From the NCBI RefSeq assembly GCF_025359345.1, contig NZ_JANYGQ010000020.1, forward strand, positions 186,001 to 250,000: a stretch of 64,000 nt of DNA, given 5' to 3'. Below are positions 8,006-15,941 of the stretch, piece after piece. The DNA is from Mucilaginibacter sp. (GTDB taxonomy: Bacteria; Bacteroidota; Bacteroidia; Sphingobacteriales; Sphingobacteriaceae). Both the position numbers and the translations under genes were made by a program. Positions within the stretch are counted from its first letter, which is position 1, and every line of letters starts with the position of its first letter. The notes below the pieces were generated by a model. It searched no databases, had not been told where the DNA came from, and worked only from the letters and a program-made list of their open reading frames with translations.

Positions 8006-9658
8006 TTATTTTTTTGTAGGATATCCAACTACAACAACCTCGCCTGCAAATGATGGATCTTTGAACAACTTTTCGCTTGCTGGTTTGGGTGCTTCAATTC
8101 CATCTAAAGCAAAACTCACAGCCATTTTATAGTTGCCGGATTTTGCTTCCACCGAGCCTGTAAAAGCTTTTACAGCCCTAACGACTTCTTCATCGCATCC
8201 ATTCCCGACACCCTTCAGCACAACTACATCACTTATATTATGGTTATAATTCACATTGAATTTAACAACTACGCTTCCTACAATGTTACCTTCGCGGGCC
8301 AATGCAGGATATCTTATAGTTTTCCGCATAGAATTGAATAAATTCTCGAAATCTTTCGATACAGGTGGAATTGGTTCCATTGGCGGCGGTGGCATTTTCT
8401 GCAATTTTAGCATTACCGGCGCGGGTTGTGGTGCATCGATCTTTACATCAGCACTTTTAACAAGTTTGCCCTTTATCCTAATTGGGCCCGCATCAGCCAA
8501 CTTCAAACCAGCACTTTTGCTGTCCTTGACAATTATCTTAATGGGGGCCGCATCATCCAACTTCAAGTCGGCATTTTTAGTCTGCTTGCCGTTTGGCCTA
8601 ACCGGGTCAATAGTTATTTCTTCTGCTGATGCAGGGGCGTCTTTAATGGCTATCTCTTTTTGCCCGTAGAGGGTATCTTTAAATGTAACGTTGGGCGCTC
8701 TTTTAACTTTTGTTTTGTTTTTTGAAGGTTTAACATCAACCAGTTTCAATTTTTTAATTGTATCTGTTGTTTTTTGCGGCACCAGGTCAATCAGCCCATA
8801 GGTTTTACTGAACCCTAAGGTTGATGCACATAGCAAGCCGGCGCATACCGGCAGGGCAGCGAGGTACTTTAGCCTTGCTAAATTACCCGAACGTTTTTGG
8901 TTTAACATAATGATCCTCTTTTTTAGTAAATTATAATTGAAAAATGAATTTGAGATAGACGACCCACTTAAGCCATAAGCATTGCTCACCAAAAACGAAG
9001 AGTAGGTGAGGGTGTCGTTTTCATAAGCGGCGGTTTGCTCATCAGCAATATACTCATGCACGGTTTTAAGGCTGCGTTGCAACAGGTAGATGAAAGGATT
9101 AAACCAGTTGATGATTTTCACCAGTTCCAAAAAAACGATATCTACAGAGTGTTTTTGATCGATGTGAACCAGCTCATGCCTTATCATGGTATCAGCGCCG
9201 GATACATTGGTACCGATAAATACATAGTTGAAAAAGGAAAACGCAGTGTTTGCATCCTCGACTTTAACAAGTTTATACTTATTATGCAGCAGGCTTTGTT
9301 GTGTTCGTGTTAATTTTAAAAGTTGAGAAATTTTTAAAGCAAACAGGGTCAGCATTACCACTGCGCCGGTTACGTATCCAATTACAAGCACATTTTGCCA
9401 TGTAAAATACGTTGGAGTCGCAACGTTCTGATGGAGGTGCGGATTGTATACAATAGTTGCTAGTACTTTGCCGCCGTCTTCGTATGATTTTAACCAGCCC
9501 ACTTGCACCAACGGGATAATGTATGATAAAACAGGCGTGCATAACAAATAGGCCCGGTTCAATTTGTAATACGTTTCCCTATCGAGCAGTAAAAAATACA
9601 GCGCATAAAATACCCCCAGGTAAATATTCGCTTCCAACAGGTAATGCAGCCAATTCAT
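8006..9658 (-). CDS. M56 (BlaR1-type) membrane metalloprotease with C-terminal TonB domain
   Basis: 550 residues. Four N-terminal helices (about 5-25, 35-52, 88-110, 260-285) enclose the zinc protease motif HELVH at 161-165, with the downstream EYIADEQTA supplying the third ligand. Three 20-residue repeats (361-420, each starting K-[NS]-A) follow, then a proline-rich link, a TonB C-terminal-like domain (about 436-520: IRYPALAREGNIVGSVVVKF) and a terminal EVVVVGYP resembling the SusC hinge motif. BlaR1-type proteins sense an envelope signal and trigger cleavage of a BlaI repressor. The gene overlaps the blaI-like gene by 4 bases, which supports that role. The ligand is unknown. Confidence 0.9.
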   Translation of the reverse strand: MNWLHYLLEANIYLGVFYALYFLLLDRETYYKLNRAYLLCTPVLSYIIPLVQVGWLKSYEDGGKVLATIVYNPHLHQNVATPTYFTWQNVLVIGYVTGAVVMLTLFALKISQLLKLTRTQQSLLHNKYKLVKVEDANTAFSFFNYVFIGTNVSGADTMIRHELVHIDQKHSVDIVFLELVKIINWFNPFIYLLQRSLKTVHEYIADEQTAAYENDTLTYSSFLVSNAYGLSGSSISNSFFNYNLLKKRIIMLNQKRSGNLARLKYLAALPVCAGLLCASTLGFSKTYGLIDLVPQKTTDTIKKLKLVDVKPSKNKTKVKRAPNVTFKDTLYGQKEIAIKDAPASAEEITIDPVRPNGKQTKNADLKLDDAAPIKIIVKDSKSAGLKLADAGPIRIKGKLVKSADVKIDAPQPAPVMLKLQKMPPPPMEPIPPVSKDFENLFNSMRKTIRYPALAREGNIVGSVVVKFNVNYNHNISDVVVLKGVGNGCDEEVVRAVKAFTGSVEAKSGNYKMAVSFALDGIEAPKPASEKLFKDPSFAGEVVVVGYPTKK

Positions 9659-10032
9659 GATTTTTTGTTTTTTAGGTTGTCAATCAGTTTGGTAAGCTCA
9701 TCGAGCTCCTTTACATCCAGGTTTTTTTCGTCGACAATAAAAGACACCAGGCTTTTGTAGGAATTGCTGAAATAGTTTTTCATCATCTTATCAAAAGTGA
9801 ATTTTTTGTAAACATCTTCGCTGATGGCAGGGAAGTAAACATGCGAGTTGCCGTAGGCTTTATGGTCGATAAATCCTTTGCCTTCCAAAACCCTCACTAC
9901 TGTCGACACAGTGTTATAGGCTGGTTTTGGGTCAGGCATTTCCTCAATAATGTCTTTCACAATGGCCTCTTTTAGCTGCCACAGTATTTGCATCACCTGC
10001 TCCTCGGCTTTTGTAAGTTCTTTAATGTTCAT
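9655..10032 (-). CDS. BlaI/MecI/CopY family transcriptional repressor
   Basis: 125 residues, normal for the family. The N-terminal winged helix has KELTKAEEQVMQILWQLKEA and the recognition region AYNTVSTVVRVLEGKGFI. The dimerising C-terminal helix ends KELDELTKLIDNLKN. BlaI-type repressors bind palindromic operators over promoters and are removed by proteolysis after the partner M56 protein is activated. Three copies of an identical palindrome lie in the 70 bases upstream, so the operon is almost certainly autoregulated. It is followed by, and overlaps, the M56 gene. Target genes elsewhere are unknown. Confidence 0.95.
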   Translation of the reverse strand: MNIKELTKAEEQVMQILWQLKEAIVKDIIEEMPDPKPAYNTVSTVVRVLEGKGFIDHKAYGNSHVYFPAISEDVYKKFTFDKMMKNYFSNSYKSLVSFIVDEKNLDVKELDELTKLIDNLKNKKS

Positions 10033-10036
10033 AGCA

Positions 10037-10100
10037 AACTATTTTTATAGTTGAGTAAAGGTAGAACTATTTTTATAGTTTGCAAACTATTTTTATAGTT
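10037..10100 (-). promoter_or_regulatory. Triple BlaI-type operator array over the blaI promoter
   Basis: Three identical copies of AACTATTTTTATAGTT at 10037-10052, 10065-10080 and 10085-10100. Each is an inverted repeat, AACTAT-N4-ATAGTT. On the minus strand a TTTG (-33, at 10083-10086) and TACCTTTA (-7, at 10055-10062) are separated by exactly 20 bases, matching the Bacteroidota promoter layout. The middle operator fills the spacer, the outer ones flank it, and the first abuts the start codon region. Binding by the adjacent repressor is inference, but the geometry is strong. Confidence 0.85.
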
Positions 10101-10188
10101 TTTTATTTTTTGCTAAAATTGTTAGGATTTTTATATTTTAGGGCGATAAAGCCTCGCAATAAAATAACATACAGCAAGGCATCAGATT

Positions 10189-11289
10189 ATGTCGTTACTT
10201 CACCAGGTTGCCTTAACATTTGTAAAAAACATCGGCCCAACATTGGCCAAATCATTAACCGCACATTTCGGCGGGGCCGAACAAATATTTAAAGCACCAA
10301 AAGGCAAATTGTTGAAGGTGCCGGGAATAGGAGAGAAGACCGTCAGCCAGCTTGACTTTGACGTTGCATTGAAGAAAGCCGAGCAGGAGCTAAAATTTAT
10401 TGATAAGAATGGTATCGACGTTATATTTTACACCGATAACAGGTACCCCAAGCGCTTAAAAAATTGCAATGATTCACCTGTATTACTATACGCAAAGGGC
10501 AATGCAGATTTAAATGCCGAACATGTGGTAAGTATTGTTGGTACACGTAATGCTACTGAATATGGTAAACAGCTATGCCGGCAGTTGATTGAAGAGTTGC
10601 AGCAACTAAATGTTTTGGTGGTTAGCGGCTTAGCGCTCGGTATTGATGTGGCTGCTCATAAAGAGTGCTTAAAACATAACGTACCCACTGTTGGCGTAGT
10701 TGGTCATGGACTGGATAGGATGTACCCAAGCCAGAATCGGGCTACTGCCGATAAAATGCTGGAAAACGGTGGCTTGTTGTCCGAATACCCTTCAGGTACT
10801 ATGCCAGACCGTGAGAATTTTCCACAGCGTAACCGTATAGTGGCCGGTATGGCTGATGCTACTATAGTGGTTGAAGCAGGGATAAAAGGCGGCGCGTTAA
10901 TTACTGCCGAAATTGCCAACTCCTACAACCGTGATGTATTTGCCTTCCCGGGCAGGCTGGGCGATGAATATTCTGAAGGCTGCAATTTTTTGATCCGTAA
11001 CAATAAGGCGCAACTGCTCACCTGCGCAGCTGATTTAGCTTTCAGCCTGGGCTGGGAGCAAGGTGATACAGCGAAAGCTTCAATCGAGCAGTTTATTTTG
11101 CCATTTGACCTTACGCAGGATGAAAGCCTGATAATTAATCTTTTACGTGAAAATAAAACTCCGCTTGCTATTGACGACTTATCAATAAAAACAAATATGC
11201 CGACCAGCAAACTGGCCATGAATTTATTGAATATGGAAATGCAGGGTTATATAAGAGGCTTGCCGGGGAAGATGTATTGCCTTTCGTGA
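10189..11289 (+). CDS. dprA: DNA-processing protein DprA
   Basis: 366 residues. N-terminal helix-hairpin-helix segment (LLKVPGIGEKTVSQL), then the Rossmann-like DprA core: VSIVGTRNATEYGKQLC, VVSGLALGIDVAAHKECL, FPQRNRIVAGMADATIVVEA, GGALITAEIANSYNRDVFAFPG. A C-terminal winged-helix-like segment (about 300-366) ends the protein, as in longer DprA forms. DprA protects incoming single-stranded DNA and loads RecA during transformation. It reads away from the blaI-like gene, and its ATG is 88 bases beyond the last operator copy, so the operator array could also affect its expression, though no promoter was defined. Confidence 0.95.
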   Translation: MSLLHQVALTFVKNIGPTLAKSLTAHFGGAEQIFKAPKGKLLKVPGIGEKTVSQLDFDVALKKAEQELKFIDKNGIDVIFYTDNRYPKRLKNCNDSPVLLYAKGNADLNAEHVVSIVGTRNATEYGKQLCRQLIEELQQLNVLVVSGLALGIDVAAHKECLKHNVPTVGVVGHGLDRMYPSQNRATADKMLENGGLLSEYPSGTMPDRENFPQRNRIVAGMADATIVVEAGIKGGALITAEIANSYNRDVFAFPGRLGDEYSEGCNFLIRNNKAQLLTCAADLAFSLGWEQGDTAKASIEQFILPFDLTQDESLIINLLRENKTPLAIDDLSIKTNMPTSKLAMNLLNMEMQGYIRGLPGKMYCLS

Positions 11290-11292
11290 ATA

Positions 11293-11414
11293 GGTTAGGT
11301 CATTGGGTCATTGGGTCATTGAAATTTTGAGAGTGTAAGGTAGTCAGAATTTGATATTTTTCGTTGGGAATGCTGACGAACAATTCGTTAATGACTCAAT
11401 GACATAGTGACTAA
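11293..11414. repeat. Intergenic word repeat, GGTCATTG family
   Basis: Three tandem GGTCATTG words (11298-11321) are answered by complementary AATGACTCAATGACATAGTGAC at 11390-11412, split here by a 70-base spacer. This can form an imperfect hairpin between the convergent dprA and sixA genes, possibly ending transcription from both sides. Confidence 0.65.
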
Positions 11415-11422
11415 ATGATTTT

Positions 11423-11899
11423 TCACCCGTTCGGCCAGCTAAAATAAGCAAGCGTACCCAGGCCTTTGCTAATTGATGCCCAATCATCTATTTCAAAATC
11501 AATTACTGCAACCGCGCTGGTGTGAACCTCCATGGCAGCACCGGTTAAATATTGCAGTATGTAAGCTATGCCTGGGTTATGACCAACAAGGGCTACGAAG
11601 TCGTATTTGTCTGGCAGATCGTTAATTATTTTTAAAAGGGTTTTTTCGCTCGCTTCAAAAATTGACTTGTTGGTGGTGGGAGCAGGTAAGCCTAAGTGGT
11701 CGGCAAATATTTCAGCCGTCGTAAGGGTGCGCAATGCGGGGCTGGCTACAATATATTCAGGTACTATTAATTTCTCTTTCAAACGATCAGCCATAAAACC
11801 CGCGTCCTGCATGCCGATGTACTTTAAAGGCCTGTCGAAATCCTTGCCCCCGGTATCCTTTTCGGCCTTTGCATGTCTTACCAATAGTAATTTTTTCAT
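11423..11899 (-). CDS. SixA-type histidine phosphatase
   Basis: 158 residues. The N-terminal LLLVRHAKAEK is the RHG/RHxK phosphohistidine motif, with VASPALRTLTTAEIF and the distal LVGHNPG supplying the rest of the active site of the histidine phosphatase superfamily. E. coli SixA removes phosphate from phosphohistidine on phosphotransfer proteins; homologues may act on other small phosphates. An Hpt-domain protein is encoded about 8 kb away, but no link is shown. It is a single gene, convergent with dprA and separated from it by a hairpin-forming repeat. Confidence 0.88.
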   Translation of the reverse strand: MKKLLLVRHAKAEKDTGGKDFDRPLKYIGMQDAGFMADRLKEKLIVPEYIVASPALRTLTTAEIFADHLGLPAPTTNKSIFEASEKTLLKIINDLPDKYDFVALVGHNPGIAYILQYLTGAAMEVHTSAVAVIDFEIDDWASISKGLGTLAYFSWPNG

Positions 11900-12051
11900 G
11901 GCGATTTTAATTTAACCAGCCTCGCGGCCCATCCACTTGTATCTAATAAAAACGCTGCAAATTAACGTTTAATTGATATTTAAATGAAGGTTATTTTGAT
12001 ATAAATTGTTTTAATAAAAATAAACGGGTGTCGGCTTAACGGCGGCTGCAC

Positions 12052-13083
12052 TTAGTTGATAAATTCGCTTAGTTTGGCAACAATAGTTTCGGGTTCAATG
12101 TTATAAAGGCATGCATAATCCTTTCTGAAACAGGGCCTATTTCCATAAACAGAGCATGGCCGGCATTCAATATCGTCTGCAATTATGTTGTTTTCCGATT
12201 GCCCGTAGCCTAAAAAACCTGCATAATGGTGTGTTGCCCCCCAAACCGAAACTACCGGCACTCCCTCAAGCGAAGCCAGGTGCATTCCTGCCGAATCCAT
12301 ACTCATCATTACATCAAGGTTGCTGATCAGCGAAAGTTCCTGTTCTATAGTTAAGCGGCGTACCAGCGAGGTAGCGGCCGGATATTTTTGCTCCCATTGC
12401 AGGCAAATCTCTTCTTCCAGCAATGAGCCGCCAAATAAAAACAGTTTTACATTTTTATTATCTAACTGCTTAATAACCTCTTCCGTTCGCTCCAGCGGAT
12501 AAATTTTGCCTTTATGTTTGGCAAAAGGGGCAATGCCGATCCATGAATTTGCCTTGTCGCCGGTTAGTTTAATAATATCGCCGGTTAATGGTTGTCGATT
12601 TTTTTTAAGCTGATGCTGAAGTTCTATTTGCAATCCTAACCCTCTGAAAACATCGGCATAACGTTCTGTGGTGAGTTTGAGCGGTTTTAAAACCTTGTTT
12701 GGAAAGCGGGTCAAAAGCTTTTTTTCGTCCCTTCCTTTATCGATGTATACATAAGGTACGCCCGAAACCCGGAACATTTTTCTTAATATTTTCGAACGTA
12801 AATTGTCATGCAAATCGGCAACAGCATCAAAGTTTGACATTTTTTTCAGCGTCCGAAATAGCTTAAGCACACCGGTGAACCCTTTATACCCCAAAATTAA
12901 ATCGGCAGCGAAATAATTTAGACGGGGGATATTCTTAAAAAATCCTTCAAAGTCAGGTCGGGAAACAAATGTTATTTCTAGTTCGGGATTTTGACTTAGC
13001 ACTGCTTTTATAACCGGCACCGTCATAGCCACATCGCCCATGGCCGAAAAACGGAATACCAGTATATGCTTTGCTTCTGGCAT
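12052..13083 (-). CDS. Glycosyltransferase family 9 (heptosyltransferase-like)
   Basis: 343 residues. It starts HILVFRFSAMGDVAMTVPVI, the GT9 signature that contacts the acceptor and ADP-heptose, and has a second Rossmann domain with IGIAPFAKHKGKIYPLE and the donor site MMSMDSAGMHLASLEGVPVVSVWGATH. It should transfer a heptose or similar sugar onto the LPS inner core on the cytoplasmic face. Context agrees: it is the last gene of a run with RfaE1, GmhA and RfaE2, which make ADP-heptose. Its start abuts the DUF4254 gene with no gap. Confidence 0.92.
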   Translation of the reverse strand: MPEAKHILVFRFSAMGDVAMTVPVIKAVLSQNPELEITFVSRPDFEGFFKNIPRLNYFAADLILGYKGFTGVLKLFRTLKKMSNFDAVADLHDNLRSKILRKMFRVSGVPYVYIDKGRDEKKLLTRFPNKVLKPLKLTTERYADVFRGLGLQIELQHQLKKNRQPLTGDIIKLTGDKANSWIGIAPFAKHKGKIYPLERTEEVIKQLDNKNVKLFLFGGSLLEEEICLQWEQKYPAATSLVRRLTIEQELSLISNLDVMMSMDSAGMHLASLEGVPVVSVWGATHHYAGFLGYGQSENNIIADDIECRPCSVYGNRPCFRKDYACLYNIEPETIVAKLSEFIN

Positions 13084-13689
13084 TTATTTTTTGCTGTTAT
13101 ACAAAACGGGGTTAAGCTCGGGGTCGTTATACATTTTCATCTGGCGGTAAACCTTCATGTATTTTTCACCACGTTGTATATCGTCAATCAGTTCGTCAAT
13201 AGCTATTGAAAGGTCTGTTTGTTGCTGCAAAAGAATGCCAAGTTTTGTCTTACGCTGAGCCGAATCAGCATCGCTAATGTTTTTTCTTAGGGTTTCCTCG
13301 TGCATGTGATAAATCTTCAGAGCCAGTATTGATAGCCTGTCGATAGCCCAGGCAGGGCTTTCTGTATTTATCCGCGCAGTAGGCAGCGGCTTAACATCTT
13401 TGTACTTATCTAAAAAATAGCTGTCAATTTCTTCTACTAAATCAGTGCGCTCCTGGTTGGATTTATCGATGCGGCGTTTCCATTTCAGGGCAACAACCGG
13501 GTCGATGGATGGATTTCGAATTTCATCCTCCATGTGCCATTGGGCTGTGTCTATCCAGCATTTGGTGAATAATAAATTTTCAAACGAACCCACTTCGTAA
13601 GGGTTTTCATACCTCGCGTTGATATCATCATATAAATGATAATCATATATCGCCTTTAAAAATACCTTGTTACAAAGTCCGCTTATCAT
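13084..13689 (-). CDS. DUF4254 family protein
   Basis: 201 residues, soluble, no signal peptide. I recognise it as a DUF4254-type protein from the pattern WHMEDEIRNPSIDPV, ALKWKRRIDKSNQERTDLVEEID, and the C-terminal QQQTDLSIAIDELIDDIQRGEKYMKVY, mostly helical. The family is found in Bacteroidota beside GT9 heptosyltransferases and its biochemical role is not known. Here it sits between rfaE2 (1-base gap) and the GT9 gene (no gap), inside the ADP-heptose operon, which points to a part in heptose transfer or LPS core assembly (inference). Confidence 0.8.
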   Translation of the reverse strand: MISGLCNKVFLKAIYDYHLYDDINARYENPYEVGSFENLLFTKCWIDTAQWHMEDEIRNPSIDPVVALKWKRRIDKSNQERTDLVEEIDSYFLDKYKDVKPLPTARINTESPAWAIDRLSILALKIYHMHEETLRKNISDADSAQRKTKLGILLQQQTDLSIAIDELIDDIQRGEKYMKVYRQMKMYNDPELNPVLYNSKK

Positions 13690-13690
13690 T

Positions 13691-14194
13691 TTACCGTGCT
13701 TGTGCCTTTATTTTGTTAATAATAGATGTTGAGGAATAGCCCTCAACAAAAGTAATAGTTTTAACCTCGCCGCCGTTAGCAATAACTTCTTTGGCGCCAA
13801 CAATATTGTCTATAGTATAATCTGCGCCTTTAACCAGTATGTCGGGTAGTAAAGTACTTATCAAATTAAGTGGTGTATCTTCTTCAAATAGTACCACGCC
13901 ATCTACAAAAAACAGCGAGGCCAACAAGGCTGCTCGATTGTTTTGGTCGTTTATTGGCCGGTCTTCGCCTTTTATCCGCCTTACAGAGCTATCTGCATTT
14001 AAGCCGATTATCAGTTTGTCGCCCAATTCGGCGGCTTTCGCTAGGTAAGTAACATGGCCTAAGTGCAATAAATCGAAAACACCGTTGGTAAATACTACCT
14101 TTTTGCCGTCTTTCTGCCAGGCAGTAACCGTGGCTTTCAACCGGGCTAAAGGCTGTATTTTATCTAAAAGCGTTTTTTCTAAGTCGGCTCTCAT
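13691..14194 (-). CDS. rfaE2: D-glycero-beta-D-manno-heptose 1-phosphate adenylyltransferase
   Basis: 167 residues. Nucleotidyltransferase fold with FTNGVFDLLHLGHVTYLAKA, the HxGH motif, then LIIGLNADSSVRRIKGEDRP and the ISSTS-like tail YSSTSIINKI. It activates heptose 1-phosphate with ATP to ADP-heptose. In enterobacteria this is the C-terminal half of the bifunctional HldE; here it is a separate gene from the kinase half (rfaE1). The stop is 3 bases before the DUF4254 start and the start is 3 bases after the gmhA stop, so they share one message. Confidence 0.93.
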   Translation of the reverse strand: MRADLEKTLLDKIQPLARLKATVTAWQKDGKKVVFTNGVFDLLHLGHVTYLAKAAELGDKLIIGLNADSSVRRIKGEDRPINDQNNRAALLASLFFVDGVVLFEEDTPLNLISTLLPDILVKGADYTIDNIVGAKEVIANGGEVKTITFVEGYSSTSIINKIKAQAR

Positions 14195-14197
14195 CAG

Positions 14198-14752
14198 TTA
14201 AAATAAATCGTCAACCGCTTTACACAATATATGCCCAATCAAAATATGCATTTCCTGTATGCGGGCAGTGATATCCGATGGTATTATCACATTTAAATCG
14301 CAAATACCGTTCATTTTTCCGCCATCCCGGCCCGAAAGGCCCAGGGTTTTGCAGCCGAATTTTGTAGCAGTTTCAAAAGCATTTAAAATCCCCTGGCTAT
14401 TGCCGCTTGTTGAAATACCTATAAATAAATCGCCGGGCTGTGCCAAAGCCTCAACCTGGCGCGAAAATACATGGTCGTACCCGTAATCATTGGCAATGGC
14501 AGTTAGGGCCGATGTGTCAGTTGTCAAAGCAATTCCGGGTAGGGCTTTGCGGTGTTTCACAAAGCGTCCGCTTAGCTCGGCAGCAATATGCTGGGCATCG
14601 GCAGCGCTGCCGCCATTGCCCGCTGTTAAAACCTTGTTGCCGTTTTGTATAGCAGTAATAATCATTTCGCAGGCTTTTTCAATATCGCCGCTAAGCTGTT
14701 CAATTACCTTGTTTACAAGTTGTTGGTGATCTTTAAGTTCTTCAATAACCAT
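14198..14752 (-). CDS. gmhA: Sedoheptulose 7-phosphate isomerase
   Basis: 184 residues, the normal GmhA length. SIS-domain protein: VLTAGNGGSAADAQHIAAEL, SGRFVKHRKALPGIALTTDT, FIGISTSGNSQGILNAFETA, then the C-terminal HILIGHILCKAV. It converts sedoheptulose 7-phosphate to D-glycero-D-manno-heptose 7-phosphate, the first step of ADP-heptose synthesis. It is followed tightly by rfaE2. A 131-base gap with repeats and its own TATATTTG box separates it from rfaE1, so the cluster may have an internal promoter here. Confidence 0.95.
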   Translation of the reverse strand: MVIEELKDHQQLVNKVIEQLSGDIEKACEMIITAIQNGNKVLTAGNGGSAADAQHIAAELSGRFVKHRKALPGIALTTDTSALTAIANDYGYDHVFSRQVEALAQPGDLFIGISTSGNSQGILNAFETATKFGCKTLGLSGRDGGKMNGICDLNVIIPSDITARIQEMHILIGHILCKAVDDLF

Positions 14753-14756
14753 TCTT

Positions 14757-14883
14757 TATTTCGGATTTCGGAATTTCAATTTCGGAATTGTAGAAATTTT
14801 AGATTTCATAAGTTCCAATTCGGATTTATATTTAATTCGCTTGCAAATATACCAATGAACTAATGAACAAGTGAACCAATGAA
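14757..14883. repeat. Intergenic word repeats, TTCGGAATT and GAACTAATGAAC words
   Basis: TTCGGATTTCGGAATTTCAATTTCGGAATT (as three overlapping words at 14759-14789) with partial complements near 14812-14824, then tandem AATGAACTAATGAACAAGTG-type words at 14853-14885 running into the rfaE1 stop. The second set belongs to the same word family as 15868-15909 and 33102-33312. Confidence 0.6.
14844..14851 (-). promoter_or_regulatory. Putative -7 promoter element of gmhA
   Basis: Minus-strand TATATTTG matches TAnnTTTG, 91 bases upstream of the gmhA ATG. A correctly spaced -33 TTTG is not evident. If real, gmhA-rfaE2-DUF4254-GT9 can be transcribed apart from rfaE1. Confidence 0.4.
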
Positions 14884-15864
14884 CTAAATCTCCATATCTT
14901 TAATAATTTCATCAATAGTTGTTGTGGCACTACCTACATGCCGTATCACTATGGCGGCAGCATGGTTAGCCAGGTCGCAGGCTTCTTCAACCGTAAAACC
15001 AAGGGCTAAAAAATAAGTAATGGCTGCTATTACCGTATCGCCGGCACCAGTAACATCGAATACCTCGGTAGCCTTTACCGATAATAATTTACTGCTTTCC
15101 GGAGTCAATATCGCCATTCCTTCTTCAGAAAGAGTAACCACCAGGTACGCAGTTTCGGTTTGCGCAAACACGGTTTTGGCCGCTTCCTGCAACTCGTCAA
15201 TATTTTTTATCGATTCGGTTTTAGCTGCCTCAGCCAACTCTTTGCGGTTGGGTTTTATTAAAAAGGCGCCTTTGTATTTTTCGTAATTAAAACCTTTAGG
15301 GTCAACAATTACTTGCTTATGATGCACGGCTGCAATCTTTATTAGGCGTTGTGTAAGGGCCGGGGCAAACAAACCTTTGTTATAATCGGAAAATATAATG
15401 ATATCTGCCTTATCAATGACCGAAGTAAGTTTCTCGGCCAGTTCGTTTTCCAAGTCCGCCGACAAGGGATCGGTGATTTCACGATCAACTCTAACTAATT
15501 GGTGCCGTCCGGCTAAAACCCGGGTTTTAATGGTCGTAGGCCGTGCACTATCTTTAATAATAGTATTGGTTTTTACGCCTTCGTTTTCCAGTATTTCAAT
15601 AAGCTGAAGGCCGGTGGCGTCATCCCCAATAACCCCGGCAACGGTAACAGTTGCACCCAGGGCAACCAGGTTTTGAACAACATTGCCTGCGCCACCAAGC
15701 GTAGTCGACTCATTTTTTACGTTTACGATCGGCACCGGTGCCTCAGGCGATAACCGTGTGGCATTTCCCCAAATGTAATGGTCAATCATCAAGTCGCCAA
15801 TAACCAGTATAGCAGGCTGTTTTTCGGTTGATTGTATGGAACGTACTCTATCTATTAGGTTCAT
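14884..15864 (-). CDS. rfaE1: D-glycero-beta-D-manno-heptose-7-phosphate kinase
   Basis: 326 residues. PfkB/ribokinase fold: ILVIGDLMIDHYIWGNATRL at the start, TLGGAGNVVQNLVALGA (substrate side), IIFSDYNKGLF, IVDPKGFNYEKYKGA, and the ATP/anion-hole motif VFDVTGAGDTVIAAITY. It phosphorylates heptose 7-phosphate at C1. It is the N-terminal half of HldE as a separate gene. The phosphatase GmhB and epimerase HldD needed to complete the pathway are not in this window. An AACCTTTG near-match to the -7 box lies on the minus strand at 15916-15923. Confidence 0.94.
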   Translation of the reverse strand: MNLIDRVRSIQSTEKQPAILVIGDLMIDHYIWGNATRLSPEAPVPIVNVKNESTTLGGAGNVVQNLVALGATVTVAGVIGDDATGLQLIEILENEGVKTNTIIKDSARPTTIKTRVLAGRHQLVRVDREITDPLSADLENELAEKLTSVIDKADIIIFSDYNKGLFAPALTQRLIKIAAVHHKQVIVDPKGFNYEKYKGAFLIKPNRKELAEAAKTESIKNIDELQEAAKTVFAQTETAYLVVTLSEEGMAILTPESSKLLSVKATEVFDVTGAGDTVIAAITYFLALGFTVEEACDLANHAAAIVIRHVGSATTTIDEIIKDMEI

Positions 15865-15867
15865 TGG

Positions 15868-15909
15868 TTCATCGGGAAAAGTTCATAGTTGATGGTTCAT
15901 AGTTCATGG
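15868..15909. repeat. Intergenic word repeat, GTTCATAG family
   Basis: Direct repeats GTTCATCGG, GTTCATAGTTGATG, GTTCATAGTTCATGG immediately upstream of rfaE1. No complementary arm lies in this gap, unlike most other members; the words match those at 33102-33312 and 53805-53828. Confidence 0.6.
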
Positions 15910-15941
15910 CAGCTGCAAAGGTTTTTTTTAACCTCTCGTCT

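Noticed and set aside
10080..10292. 70-codon plus-strand frame
   Set aside because: Starts inside the third BlaI operator from a non-ATG codon and overlaps the start of dprA in another frame.
11298..11321. Tandem GGTCATTG words as a possible CRISPR
   Set aside because: Eight-base units without unique spacers, plus complementary words downstream; a hairpin repeat, not an array. No cas genes.
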